Origin: Sparassis latifolia
Taxonomy: Eukaryota; Basidiomycota; Agaricomycetes; Polyporales; Sparassidaceae
Assembly: GCA_018466975.1 (NCBI GenBank)
Contig: CM031557.1
Coordinates: forward strand, 2,666,001-2,730,000
Reading direction: 5' to 3'
Length of the DNA stretch: 64,000 nucleotides
This document shows, piece after piece, positions 1 through 9,517 of this stretch. Each line of letters begins with the position of its first letter. The stretch's first letter is position 1. The notes beneath the pieces were generated by a model. It did not search any database. It had not been told where the DNA came from and worked only from the letters and a program-made list of their open reading frames with translations. Made by a program: the position numbers and the translations under genes.

Positions 1-736
1 GAGGACTCAATCACGACCTGTTTCTCCCTTCCGGTAGTCGTATTCTGGTTCAGGCGTGTCGTTCGTGAGCGCGTGCTTTTGGTCAAGCACGAGTCGTGTA
101 AGGCCGGATGTGGCACAGGTGAAGTGTAGAAACGCCTTGTTGTGCACAACTACCTCAATCCATTCGTCGGGTTCGAACTAAGGGGTGCGAGAATGAGTAA
201 GGTAGCGGCCTCAATAAGTTTGACTGCGTCAGATACCAAAAGGAATGGGATGTAAAATAATGCGATGATCACAGTATGCGCATCGTGCAAGTATGTACCT
301 GCTGTGCGGTTCCATAAGGGAGCGTCAGGACGGATTTCCCAGTCACACATACGAGCACTCACAAAATGGAACAAATTACAGGGACAACGAGCCGCGCAAG
401 GCAAGCACACGATCGAATTCGTGTCCGCTTTGCTCCACAGCCCATCGGGATGCAAGTCATAGCAAACATCGAAAACGTCGCCTTACATGTCCCCCATGGA
501 CGCGCGTCTCTAGACCAATTTATCTGCGTCTTTCCGGAAGCTCAGCGAACACAACTATCAGCATGAGATCTAATTTCAATGTAAGAGGCCGCTTACTACC
601 TCATGCGAACACTTCGGCATCGGAGCAATATCTGATGGGCTGAAGGGACTCAGTCACATTATCCAGCACTTTCTTCGCAAGCTCATCAACCTTTCCCGGA
701 AGGCGAAATCGCGGGAGCGCAACAGTGAAGTCCACT
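1..736 (-). pseudogene. Arginyl-tRNA synthetase fragment (third copy)
   Basis: Minus-strand remnant matching the end of exon 1, the long first intron and the start of exon 2 of the intact synthetase at 9518-11870. Exon 2 similarity covers the stretch just before the class I signature, and the window edge cuts it. At 736/737 the homology stops abruptly inside exon 1 and joins the sequence that also occurs at 16862-16944. It has no start codon of its own and cannot make an enzyme. Confidence 0.85.
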
Positions 737-829
737 CTGGGAGGAGTTCAGGTCGTCATGATACTTGTGCCGAACGCCTCACGTCGCTGTTGCCTAAACA
801 AAAATTTTAGTTCCGCACACAGGCAGTGA
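737..829 (-). repeat. Junction repeat, copy 1
   Basis: Reverse-complement copy of a sequence found also at 4508-4642 and 16862-17062 (plus). Shared blocks include ACTGCCTGYGT near one end and a CCTGAACTCCTCCCAG block. Here it links the hydrolase remnant directly to the synthetase fragment. It shows no coding potential. Confidence 0.7.
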
Positions 830-998
830 TCTTATTAGCTTTGACAGACGTGCAGGGAATTGATGCTCCATATTCATCGCTGTGAAACATAGCACCATAA
901 ATCATCACGATTGTCACGTAGTCCGTACTCTGGCCTGGTCTGCCAGTGTCTTCATAGTAGAGAACGTTTCCGCTGCTGTCGACTGGAGCGATCGGCAT
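829..998 (-). pseudogene. Alpha/beta-hydrolase remnant (first exon only)
   Basis: The start codon at 998 and first exon match the intact hydrolase at 15434, including the start MPIAPVDSSG and the strand VTIVMI. The histidine in IHGAMFH of the intact copy is tyrosine here. Just after the first intron's branch region the sequence jumps to what lies 3' of the intact gene, so about 1.26 kb holding the nucleophile elbow and the rest of the enzyme has been deleted. This is a non-functional relic. Confidence 0.82.
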
Positions 999-1405
999 CG
1001 TGGCGAAAGACAGGTACAAAATACAAGATGTTTCGCCATGGCAAACCACTCACGTAGTCAAGGCCTGTGAAATAGATGTGAGTCAATGTGACCTGATCCT
1101 CAATCCGATGTTTCGGGCAGCATTCACACGTACATTGCCAGGAGGTCAACTTCTGTGGCATCATAGGCATTTAGAAAGTATGCTTCGCGACCCCTGAAAT
1201 CCAGTCAAACTACAAGATTGAAAATAAAAAGGCAGCAGCATCCTCCAGACATGAATTCAAGCAACAGACAACTTGAAAGTAGTAGTGATTTCGGGTCTGT
1301 TGAGCGTCTGGTAGCACGTGCCCGGCCCAGTGGTGGAATCGGCGGCTTTCGTCGACGCCTAAGTCACCACAAACTTGTCACAGACAGGAAGGCAGCGAGT
1401 TATTC

Positions 1406-2360
1406 ATGCCGAGACAACTCGCCGTCGACTCATCTAAAGCTCGCAAACGATTTACACAATGGCAACAGTGTGAGTATTGTACAGAGCTCGGATTCTTACG
1501 ATAGAACTCGAATGACGCGATGCCAGGTTACAAAGGAAAGGACCGTGCAAAGCTCTTCGTATGTGCCGGATGTAAAGTAGCATTGTACTGCGTGCGTACC
1601 GCTACAAATCTCATTTGACGTCTTTTGCTTAGATCTCACCGATATCCAGAGTGCGAAATGCCGGAAGGAGCACTGGCCATTCCACAAAACGATATGTAAA
1701 CAACATCAAGAACGTGTCTCCCACATCGCTTTTCTCGATGATCAAGTGCTTTCCAAAGCATCTACCTCGACGATCTCTGATGAGTCAGCTGTCCTCCTTC
1801 CTTCAGAGCTGACGGACGAGATGCGCTCATTCATGAACAAATTTGGCCCTGCTTTGTTCCAGGCTGGCTTCAACTGCATGGACATCGCCAATCATCCCAT
1901 GGGCTGGACTCAGGTGGTGTGCTATGTCATTCTGGAATGTTTTTCTAGTATATCCCCCACCTCTCGCCCATGGTCACGTTTTCGGGTGGTAGAAGCTGAG
2001 CCTTTCCCATTGGTTGCCCTTCACATGCAGTGGAATCCTGAGCAAGTGAAGGACTTCATCCAGAGGAAGCAGGCGCAGGAGTGCCACCATCAGGAGAGTG
2101 GATTCCTGGGATCCATCACGATCGTGTTGTCGTGCAGGTACATGGACAGCGACCTGCCCCTTGTCGTGCACAACACATCATTCCACGGGTTTGGGTCCCA
2201 TTCGAATGCCGAGTTGGAGATATCCGACGATTGGAGGGACAAACTTCAGGAGACAGTGGAGAGGATGTGCGGTCGGGGTGCTTTTGAACACCTCGAAGCC
2301 TCTGAATCCTCTGAAGTTTCCGAACCCTCTGGGGAGAGTTATTTGACATCCCCAGATTGA
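1406..2360 (+). CDS. MYND-finger protein, left copy (first zinc ligand lost)
   Basis: Three exons (1406-1469, 1527-1591, 1650-2360) give 279 residues. An N-terminal MYND-type zinc finger (about residues 20-58) is followed by a domain of about 220 residues that I cannot assign and a Ser/Glu-rich tail. MYND fingers usually mediate protein-protein contact. The right-arm copy (14086-15041) has the full ligand set, starting with CQQC; here the first cysteine is tryptophan (WQQC, TGC to TGG near 1460), so one of eight ligands is missing. The rest of the frame is open and the splice sites are canonical. The start was chosen as the first ATG in frame with the finger. The gene is divergent from the hydrolase remnant. 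The protein may still be made, but the finger is probably impaired. Confidence 0.75.
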
Positions 2361-2760
2361 CGATGATCTCTGCCTCGTGCCATTGTATGTATCTAACTTC
2401 ATCCGTTCCTTGTTTTGTTGAATCCATTTTCCTTCCTGTTATGAGCATTGAAAGGTCATGATGGCAGTTCTTGTGGCTGGAAATACTGGAAAATAGCTGC
2501 GAATTTGATAGTGTGGGAAGCAGCTTGAACCCTCCGGTGCAGTTGAACTCAATCATGCACCTCTCGAGCTGCTCCTCAGAGCAGTCAGCTTTGGTGTCAG
2601 TTCGACGGAAGGTTAGTTGCGGATCTGTGAGGCATGATTGCCCACGCGAACAAAGATTGAGCTAATCAGACACTCTCTCCACATGTTCCGTACGTATGGA
2701 ACAGCCGGACAAACCTTACTCTTCGCTCATCGTCACACCTCATTCGGTGCTCGTGAAAGG

Positions 2761-2767
2761 TATAAAG
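2761..2767 (+). promoter_or_regulatory. TATA-like box of the left inositol oxygenase gene
   Basis: TATAAAG lies 120 bp upstream of the start codon at 2887. The same box at the same spacing precedes the right-arm copy (13677-13683), so it is conserved between the duplicates. Confidence 0.5.
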
Positions 2768-2886
2768 TGTCTGCATGGTCCAATACATTCCCAACGACTT
2801 GATCCGACATAGCCACCCCTCTTCAGTATCTACTGCACGTTAGCGTGTGTCTGCCACATCTGCTCCTCTAGCTATTGTCTATCGCG

Positions 2887-4185
2887 ATGCCTTGTGCGCT
2901 GTCCGCCGTCGAACTCGAGACTGTCTGCGATGCTGTTGATGAAGGTCCGCTGTGATCACATACAATGCAGGACTAACTTTTTTATTCCCACAATACGCAG
3001 TGAATAAGCTCAAAGGGAATGCTGTGGATAACGCATGGGACACCTCATCTGAATTTGATGCTGAGAAAGACAAGAGCACTTTCCGCCAGTATGAAGCTGC
3101 CTGTGAGCACGTCAAGGAGTTCTATCGCGAGCAACATGGTATGTACATGCCTTGCTCTGTGTGACTTATCTTGACCTTTGTGTTGGAATGATCAGAGAAG
3201 CAAACTGTCGAATTCAACCAGCGAGCATGCGAGAACTTTATAAAGACCGTCCGTGCACGAATGGGTGAGAAATTTCAATAACTGCTTCTGCAAGTTCTGA
3301 TTATCGCTGCTCCAATCAGGCATCTGGGAGGCCGTGGAAATGCTCAATACCCTTGTAGACGATTCCGACCCAGACGTGAGTTATCTCATCCGCACGATGC
3401 CGTCGATACCTTTGTTCGATATCTTGCTTGCCTCTTCCAGACGAGTGTGTCTCAGATCGAACATCTGCTCCAAACCGCTGAAGCCATTCGCCGAGATGGG
3501 AAACCAGAATGGATGCAAGTCACAGGTCTAGTGCATGATCTCGGGAAATTGCTGTATCTCTTTGGCTCAGAGTACATTGTGCAATTCTATTAGCTCCTGC
3601 ATAGTCACTCTTTTACTTCAGAGGCCAGTGGGATGTTGTAGGCGTGCATCATATGTGTGTTATTTCTATGGCAGTACTGATACTGACCCATGCATATCAA
3701 ATGCAGGATACTTTCGTCGTTGGCTGTGCGTTCTCTGAGAAGATCATATACCCTGAGACCTTCACTGGGAATCCCGATGTGAATCATCCAGTATATGCCA
3801 CAAAGTTCAGTGTATATTCACCGCACTGTGGGTTGGACAACGTGATGCTTTCTTGGGGCCATGATAAGGTCTGTCCTTTCTTTGTTGTGCCGGAATATAT
3901 CACCTCACGCGAATGAAGTATCTGTATCATGTCCTGAGGAAGCAGAGTAGCCTTCCTGAGGAGGCACTATACATGATCCGGTACCACAGCTTCTACCCAT
4001 GGCATCGCGAGAATGCGTACTCGCATCTGATGGACTCTGCAGATCAGCGCGCCCTCGCTGCTGTCCTCGCCTTTAACCCGTATGATCTCTACAGCAAAAG
4101 TGATGAACCGGTAAACACTGAAAAGCTTCAGCCTTACTACGAAGGTCTGATTAAGAAGTTCTTCTCGGCTGTTATTGAGCGGTGA
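2887..4185 (+). CDS. MIOX: Myo-inositol oxygenase, left copy
   Basis: Eight exons (2887-2944, 3001-3138, 3196-3264, 3320-3375, 3441-3571, 3622-3643, 3707-3868, 3919-4185) close to 300 residues, the usual family length. The enzyme is a cytosolic di-iron oxygenase that cleaves myo-inositol to D-glucuronate. Family metal-site motifs are present: [32 protein letters not shown] and the NPYDLY aspartate. After the WGHD histidine-aspartate, where the family has Glu, this copy has Lys (codon AAG at the exon 7 border), whereas the right copy keeps Glu. All introns here are GT-AG. It is about 95 percent similar by eye to the copy at 12260-13557. It is likely transcribed; activity is uncertain because of the Glu to Lys change. 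Confidence 0.88.
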
Positions 4186-4507
4186 AACATATTTTGACTG
4201 TGTGGTATACTGTCGGATAAGACACTCACATCACGGTTGAAACGTTGGTTATGCATCCTACTTCTCTGGTACCCTTCGAAGCTGACATATGTTATGCCCA
4301 GTTGTAGATCTATCTACAGTACCTATTTTATGCCAGTCTTTGCGCAACTTGAAGGCCTTCCACGTACTCTTACTATCTATCCTGCGCAACCCTTCTATGA
4401 TCTCTTACAACATGGTAACGTCCAGTGTCGTGTTCACAGGTGAATATGACAATGCTAAGATCACACCTGTTTGGAAGCATAGCAGGATTTATTTGATGTT
4501 CGTATAG

Positions 4508-4642
4508 CCACTGCCTGCGTATGCAACTAAAATTTTCGTTCAGTCAACAGCGGCATGAAGCTTTCAGAACAAGTATCATGATGACCTGAACTCCTCCCAG
4601 CTGCACACACAGTCACCTCAGAACGCTGCACAGTAAATTCCA
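4508..4642 (+). repeat. Junction repeat, copy 2
   Basis: Same-strand relative of 16862-17062, with the ACTGCCTGYGT start, the ACAAGTATCATGAYGACC block and the ending GTAAATTCC. It sits exactly where the left inverted arm gives way to the directly repeated hydrolase segment. Copies of this sequence therefore mark three duplication junctions. Confidence 0.68.
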
Positions 4643-5485
4643 CGTGGCAGAGGCTCCTCCGAGTTCATGAGCAATCAATCCTGTACGTGGCAGTAGACTG
4701 ATGGGACGTATTTCACACTAATGAATAATCTGCGGGCCATGAGCACATTAGGATAGTGGATGAATCAAGGCTACCCATCCACCACGTGTTCGCATGCGAG
4801 TCGAAGACTTCTGGTCGTCAGGCCAAGAAGCGCGAGGAGTTTGACGAGTCGTCGGTCATGGTACATACAGCGTACTCAAGCCTAGCTGCCTCATGGAGAT
4901 CTCCCGCAATTCATGTGAGGGTGTGTTCATTGATAACGGGCTGGTGTGAAGAGGCTGGTGGACTGGAGAAGTTGCTGTATCTTCCGAGACTACGTTCCGC
5001 CATCGAAGACTTTGCTGCCTGATGCTCCTTCCCATACGTCCCGTCCTCTGCATCACGAGATAGGTTCAAGAGGTACGTCAGTCGAATAAGTCAGCATCAG
5101 CCTAGTGGAAGTACACTTACCCTTCATGCTGACTGTTCCAGTGAATAGTGAAGGGGCCGTGCTCTAAAATGATGATACAGGCACGCTTGAGTCATTGAGC
5201 ATGCACGCGACCATCGTGCTGGTGCACGACACTGCAATTTACAGCAGTGAAGCATTTCATTGAGTGACCGGGAGCTTGCGCTTAATCTGTATTCCGGAGG
5301 TATTTCAAGGCCTTGAAACCCTATTCCGTGCAGAACAATGTCCGATTGGTTCCTTTAAACCTCTGCGACTACTCAGGCTCGACTGCGTACTCAGCTGAAG
5401 AACTCGAAGCTATTAGCAGCCCTGGTGACGAATCTCAGGCCACTGTATTGCAGGCATGAGCTTTAGAGCTTGTGGCATTTCTCAG
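4636..5485 (+). repeat. Direct segmental duplication, left copy
   Basis: Same-orientation relative of 18987-19945, covering the 5' flank and first part of the second hydrolase gene. Similarity begins at a shared GTGGCAGAGGCTC block and stops near 5485, inside what would be exon 2 of the hydrolase. Many differences are C/T and G/A transitions. Confidence 0.8.
5126..5485 (+). pseudogene. Truncated alpha/beta-hydrolase pseudogene
   Basis: Relative of the 5' part of the intact hydrolase at 19566-20831. The aligned start (codon at 5126) runs into a TAA after 13 codons where the intact gene has codons for LYYDDTG. Further stops follow, and homology ends about 150 codons in. The loss of coding sense is largely through transitions. 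Confidence 0.82.
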
Positions 5486-7914
5486 CCTTCTCATCCCAAA
5501 CAAATACTCATCGAGCGCGATCGTGATAGGCCGGTTCACCTTTTTTTGCAAACATCTATGTGCACAATCCATTGATATTACTGCGTTGTCCTAGGTACGA
5601 ACTTACTGCTTGGTTGATTAGTCCTTTTAAAATGTCAATTGCATACTCTGCAGCATCGGAACCGTCACTGTACGAGCACACTCTCAGTGTGGTCTCTCGG
5701 ACCGAATCCAATGTAAAAGTGGGTACTGTCGTACAGGGTCTCAGCACAAGTAGTGTTTGCTTCTCGATAACCGTGACGATGCGGTAGCTGTGCAAGTTAA
5801 CTTGTTCTCCAAGTGACTCCGTCCCAGTGGTTCAGTTCCGCCTCTTCGCAACTGATGAGCTTAACTGATGGTTTCAACTAGCTGGATAGTGGGTGCCAAT
5901 TGATGCACTTTCCTCCTTTCCTCCCATATACTGCTTCCGGTTCTTGTTCTTCCGACAGTGCTTGGCATAATAACTGAATCGCACTTGTGTTATAAGGAAG
6001 GAGGAAGCATCGTACGAATGAGACGTACGTGTCGCCTGTTCAGTGAAGTCAGGTCGCAATCATTCCGAGAAGGCATTCCATGGACATCCACGTCAGTGCC
6101 AAATGCATTGCTCCCTTCGTCTCCCCACGCGAGCTCAGGTCTCCTCTTCCTTTGGTCCGGGTGGCTGATTCCGTCCTTCCCGTGGCACGAACTGACATAG
6201 TTTGTGCCCATCTCATGAGCGGTGTGTGCTATTCATCGCGCAGCACTCCAGCACGTCCCTTCGGAAACCCTCTGGCGTAAGGAGTTCTCACGCCATTTCG
6301 ATGAACTGCTCCCGAGGACATGGACTGTGCGGAGTGTACAGGAAGTTCGTTGGTCCTGCCCACAGGATGTCGCCGTAGATTCAGGAACCCGGAGAAGATT
6401 AAGGACCACACTGGCGCGATCGGCGAGGAGGGAAAGATGTCGAGCGCAGGCTGGGCATGGTGGCTTGCTGATGAGGTGGATTTTTTGATATACTGCATTT
6501 CGACATCACTGACTTGCAAGGTTCGCGGACAGACGGGCCTTGACAGCCCGACCAGCTGTTCTAGTGGTTGAGATCCATGATCTCTTTCAGTCTTCCCCAT
6601 GATTTACCGACGATAGCATCAGAAAATATTGTCATTTCTTGACAGAAACCTGCCTACACACTTCCCGGCACTTTTGGTGTCTTCCTCCAAGCTGCATGGG
6701 TAAAAAAGCTTGATAGCACTGGACTTCGTACAGAGAATGTTCCGACTTTTGACTTTAACTCTTCCTCTTTAGCTCTCCATGATACTGACGTCCTTTCTTC
6801 TGGCCGCCCACAAATCTCCTGAAGACAACGCGACAGCACAGGGGGCTTATCATAAGGAAATGTGGAAACCTCCTGCTCGGCGCATTCACCTCATGAGTCG
6901 CTCTGCATCTATGTGTTCCCCCATCTCACAGTGCGCTCGCAGAAACATATATTTCTGTAGACATGGTCTGTCGGCAGATCTGCATATCCACTTCATGTAC
7001 GGCGGCCGGTTCTTTGTGAGCATGGAGATCAGCATGCTTGACATGCTTGTGTCACCCTGCCAGGCGGAGATTGTGCATCGGAGCATTGGGGGTGAGCTGC
7101 CCTACAGTTCAACCTGCTGTTCTCCCCCAGCTGTGGTCCTCTATCGTGGGCAGTACGTGATGCTAAGTTTTCAATTTGCCGCCTTTCCAGATTCCTGTCA
7201 AGATATTCAACAGCGCAACTCGCACGAAGGCGATGCGATCATCTCTTCTGCTGCATGAATTTCTCACAGCTACAGGACTGGCGATCATGTTGGCTTGACG
7301 AACAGTGTACAATATCAAGCCTTGCTTAGATCTAAGCTTTGGATCGTAATGTTGTAACTATGTTCACAGTCGAAGGACTTATGCTTTTGGCAGTGAGAGT
7401 GCAATTTATGACATGAAGACGGGTAGGCGATCAAGAAAAAATGATATACCCTCTATGATCTATGTACGTACGTTGAAACAAAGTTTCTACAAGACAAATA
7501 CAGTAACTTGTACTTCGTAAACGAATGATGGCACAATTCCAAGATAAGTGCAGCGAGGTTGTGGTACAGCGCAGAAATAATTACAGTACTCTATGAATAT
7601 GATGCCGGTGGTGAAGTCCATCAAACTCCATTCGAAGGAATTGTGGGGGTTCCAAGACACTAGTCATGCCTGCTGATGATGGTCATGAGTCCTTACACCC
7701 CTGACTCCCTCCATGGCCACGGGTCTTTGTGGGTCGCTTCTATCCGAATGTGTGGCGGTACTGTATCTAAATAGCCTGTTTAGACCAAAAAAATATGCCC
7801 ATCTTAGTAGCATGAAAACACTCACGTGCACCTTGTATGTCCTGTCATTGTGATGCCTTGGAACTCTACCACCACCACCACCACCTTCAATTCCAGCTCC
7901 TTCTCCTCCTGGGT
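5486..7914. other. No supported gene
   Basis: Short open frames only. Around 6.9-7.3 kb several short plus-strand open stretches with plausible GT...AG borders could belong to a spliced or decayed gene; one reading ends near 7312, but two frames stay open and I recognise no family. A CCA/ACC trinucleotide run lies at the right end. Confidence 0.4.
7868..7887 (+). repeat. ACC trinucleotide microsatellite
   Basis: About six perfect tandem ACC units, in non-coding DNA downstream of the caspase-like gene. Confidence 0.8.
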
Positions 7915-8014
7915 CTAGTCACTGGTGATGGCAGATGGTGGCAAGCATTTACTGCGCTGAAGCGATCCTGGATCATTGGTAAGATGGCGTAGTGGGAGAT
8001 TATGATGTGAATGT

Positions 8015-8578
8015 TCATCCCATATCACGTTGTCGATGAGGAAGTTCTGCTGAGTTCCAGGGGCCTGAGTAGCAGGAGGTGACAAAGAGAATGACCTGAC
8101 ACAAAGCCCCATCCAGGAGCAGCTCGACTTCTTCCTTCTTGAGGAAAACATTGTCTCCGTCCTCGCAGACCCCCAGCCAGATCCAGCCATCTTCGCGAGT
8201 CCCATGTCCAGTTAGCACAAGCACAAGTTCGTCATGACGTGACAGCACTGTGGCAGCATTGATCACTGAGTGAAAGAATCGAGTTCGCAAAGCCACGGGA
8301 TCAGGCACGATTTCTTCGAATGGTGGGGGTTCAAATACAATCCTGTCTGCATTTGGATGACCAAGAAGGATTTCCCATGGTGGATGATCTCGGAAGGACG
8401 ACTGACAAAACCAGCTAGACCGGTCAGGGAGTGCATCCATAAGTGTGCGGAGAACGACAAAGTCTGTTGCGATCCAGTGGTCATAATGATAGTTTTGCAT
8501 CCTAGCGCCGAGGAGCCCAACAACATAGCGATGTTGGCAACGGTCTCTGGCTTCTGCTGCAATGATTGTGCGAGTGGA
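8015..8578 (-). CDS. Caspase-like (peptidase C14 clan) protein, main exon, probably truncated
   Basis: An acceptor at 8578 opens a 188-codon frame with the two catalytic signatures of the caspase fold: the histidine in LVLTGHGTRE and the cysteine in FVTSCYSG, about 50 residues apart as expected. The segment VFLKKEEVELLLDG between them fits the family. It ends only 15 residues after the catalytic cysteine, where caspase-like proteins normally continue. A competing frame continues to 7915, so either a splice was missed or a frameshift truncated it. Upstream minus-strand frames (to about 9078) may hold 5' exons, but I cannot join them with confidence. The sequence is unlike the metacaspase at 55105-57341 and probably belongs to the expanded caspase-domain families of mushrooms (inference). 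Confidence 0.6.
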   Translation of the reverse strand, partial: STRTIIAAEARDRCQHRYVVGLLGARMQNYHYDHWIATDFVVLRTLMDALPDRSSWFCQSSFRDHPPWEILLGHPNADRIVFEPPPFEEIVPDPVALRTRFFHSVINAATVLSRHDELVLVLTGHGTREDGWIWLGVCEDGDNVFLKKEEVELLLDGALCQVILFVTSCYSGPWNSAELPHRQRDMG

Positions 8579-9517
8579 CTGAAAGAAGTGAATTCAAGTC
8601 AGCTTGACATTACTGCTCATAGAATGGCATACATACAGCTTCTAACCGGTAAGCACATTCATCGATGTGGTGGACGGATGAAACGAGGACCTGGGTAGAC
8701 ATGTGAAGCACCTTGATACAACCTTGGAGTGCCCACATGGAGATCTTCAGTAACTGGCAGAGACTGAAGTTCATCAGGAAGACCAAGGCCCTCAGATTCA
8801 TGCTGTGCCCAACGAGAGTATGTTTGAAAGATGGTATTGTAGCGACAGGTGTTGGAAAGGCTTGCAGACGTATACAGTTCGACGCGCATATGTGCACGCA
8901 CGTGATCGCGTCTCACAAGCGCCGTCGGCACATTTACACTTGTTTGTCCAAGGCAGGTGCGAGATGTGGCTGGATGCCAATACAGATTCTGTAGTAGTAT
9001 CTCGCACACCCGCGTCTCCATATCTGTTACTCGTCGCTCTCTGAGCGTGTCGTGACGGTACACGCGAAGACGACGCATGGGTTCTGGCCGGTCCAGGCCG
9101 GTGTTCCTTTTTTGTCGGACTCTCTTAAGCTCAGGAAGTATTAGTTCTGTCCCCGATCTGTTCTGGCCAGCAACTTTCGTAAAAATGACTGCTCATAACA
9201 TATTGAGGCTCCATTGCGTGGAGTTACACACTGAATGTGGGCAATATGCCTCCATTGTTCAGTTATAGAGCCTGTAATATGTTGTTTTATGGTCCATTAA
9301 TAGTCTTTAGATTCAGAAGTCAGTGCAAGAACATTGCCATTGGTTCTAGATGCTGAATACATACATCAAATACTCTAGAATTTGAATACGTAGGGATGCG
9401 GTACGAAATATCGAGCAGTAACAGGGGAGTAAGTTCACACTCGGCCAACTGTCGCTGTAATAGTATGATTGGGTAAGAGATACAACTTGTATTCTACACC
9501 TACTTATGTTAGTCCTT
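8579..9517. other. Possible 5' exons of the caspase-like gene; otherwise empty
   Basis: A 139-codon minus-strand frame (8659-9078) could supply the amino end of the caspase-like protein, but I find no motif that proves it. The part between 9079 and 9517 shows nothing recognisable. Confidence 0.3.

Larger units (their letters stand above)
1..4366. repeat. Left arm of a large inverted segmental duplication
   Basis: This stretch is the reverse-complement relative of about 12095-17902. Read left to right it holds an arginyl-tRNA synthetase piece (minus), a hydrolase first exon (minus), a MYND gene (plus) and a myo-inositol oxygenase (plus); the right arm holds the same genes in mirror order. Similarity is seen in exons, introns and intergenic DNA and fades near 4366. 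The left arm is shorter than the right because of at least two deletions: most of the hydrolase body, and about 220 bp at the synthetase junction near 736. The homology runs off the window at base 1. Confidence 0.88.

Noticed and set aside
2116..2556. 146-codon minus-strand frame opposite the MYND gene
   Set aside because: Shadow of the coding strand; the plus frame has splice sites and a zinc finger.
7860..7890. Possible CRISPR or structured repeat
   Set aside because: It is a simple ACC microsatellite in a eukaryotic genome; there is no repeat-spacer pattern.
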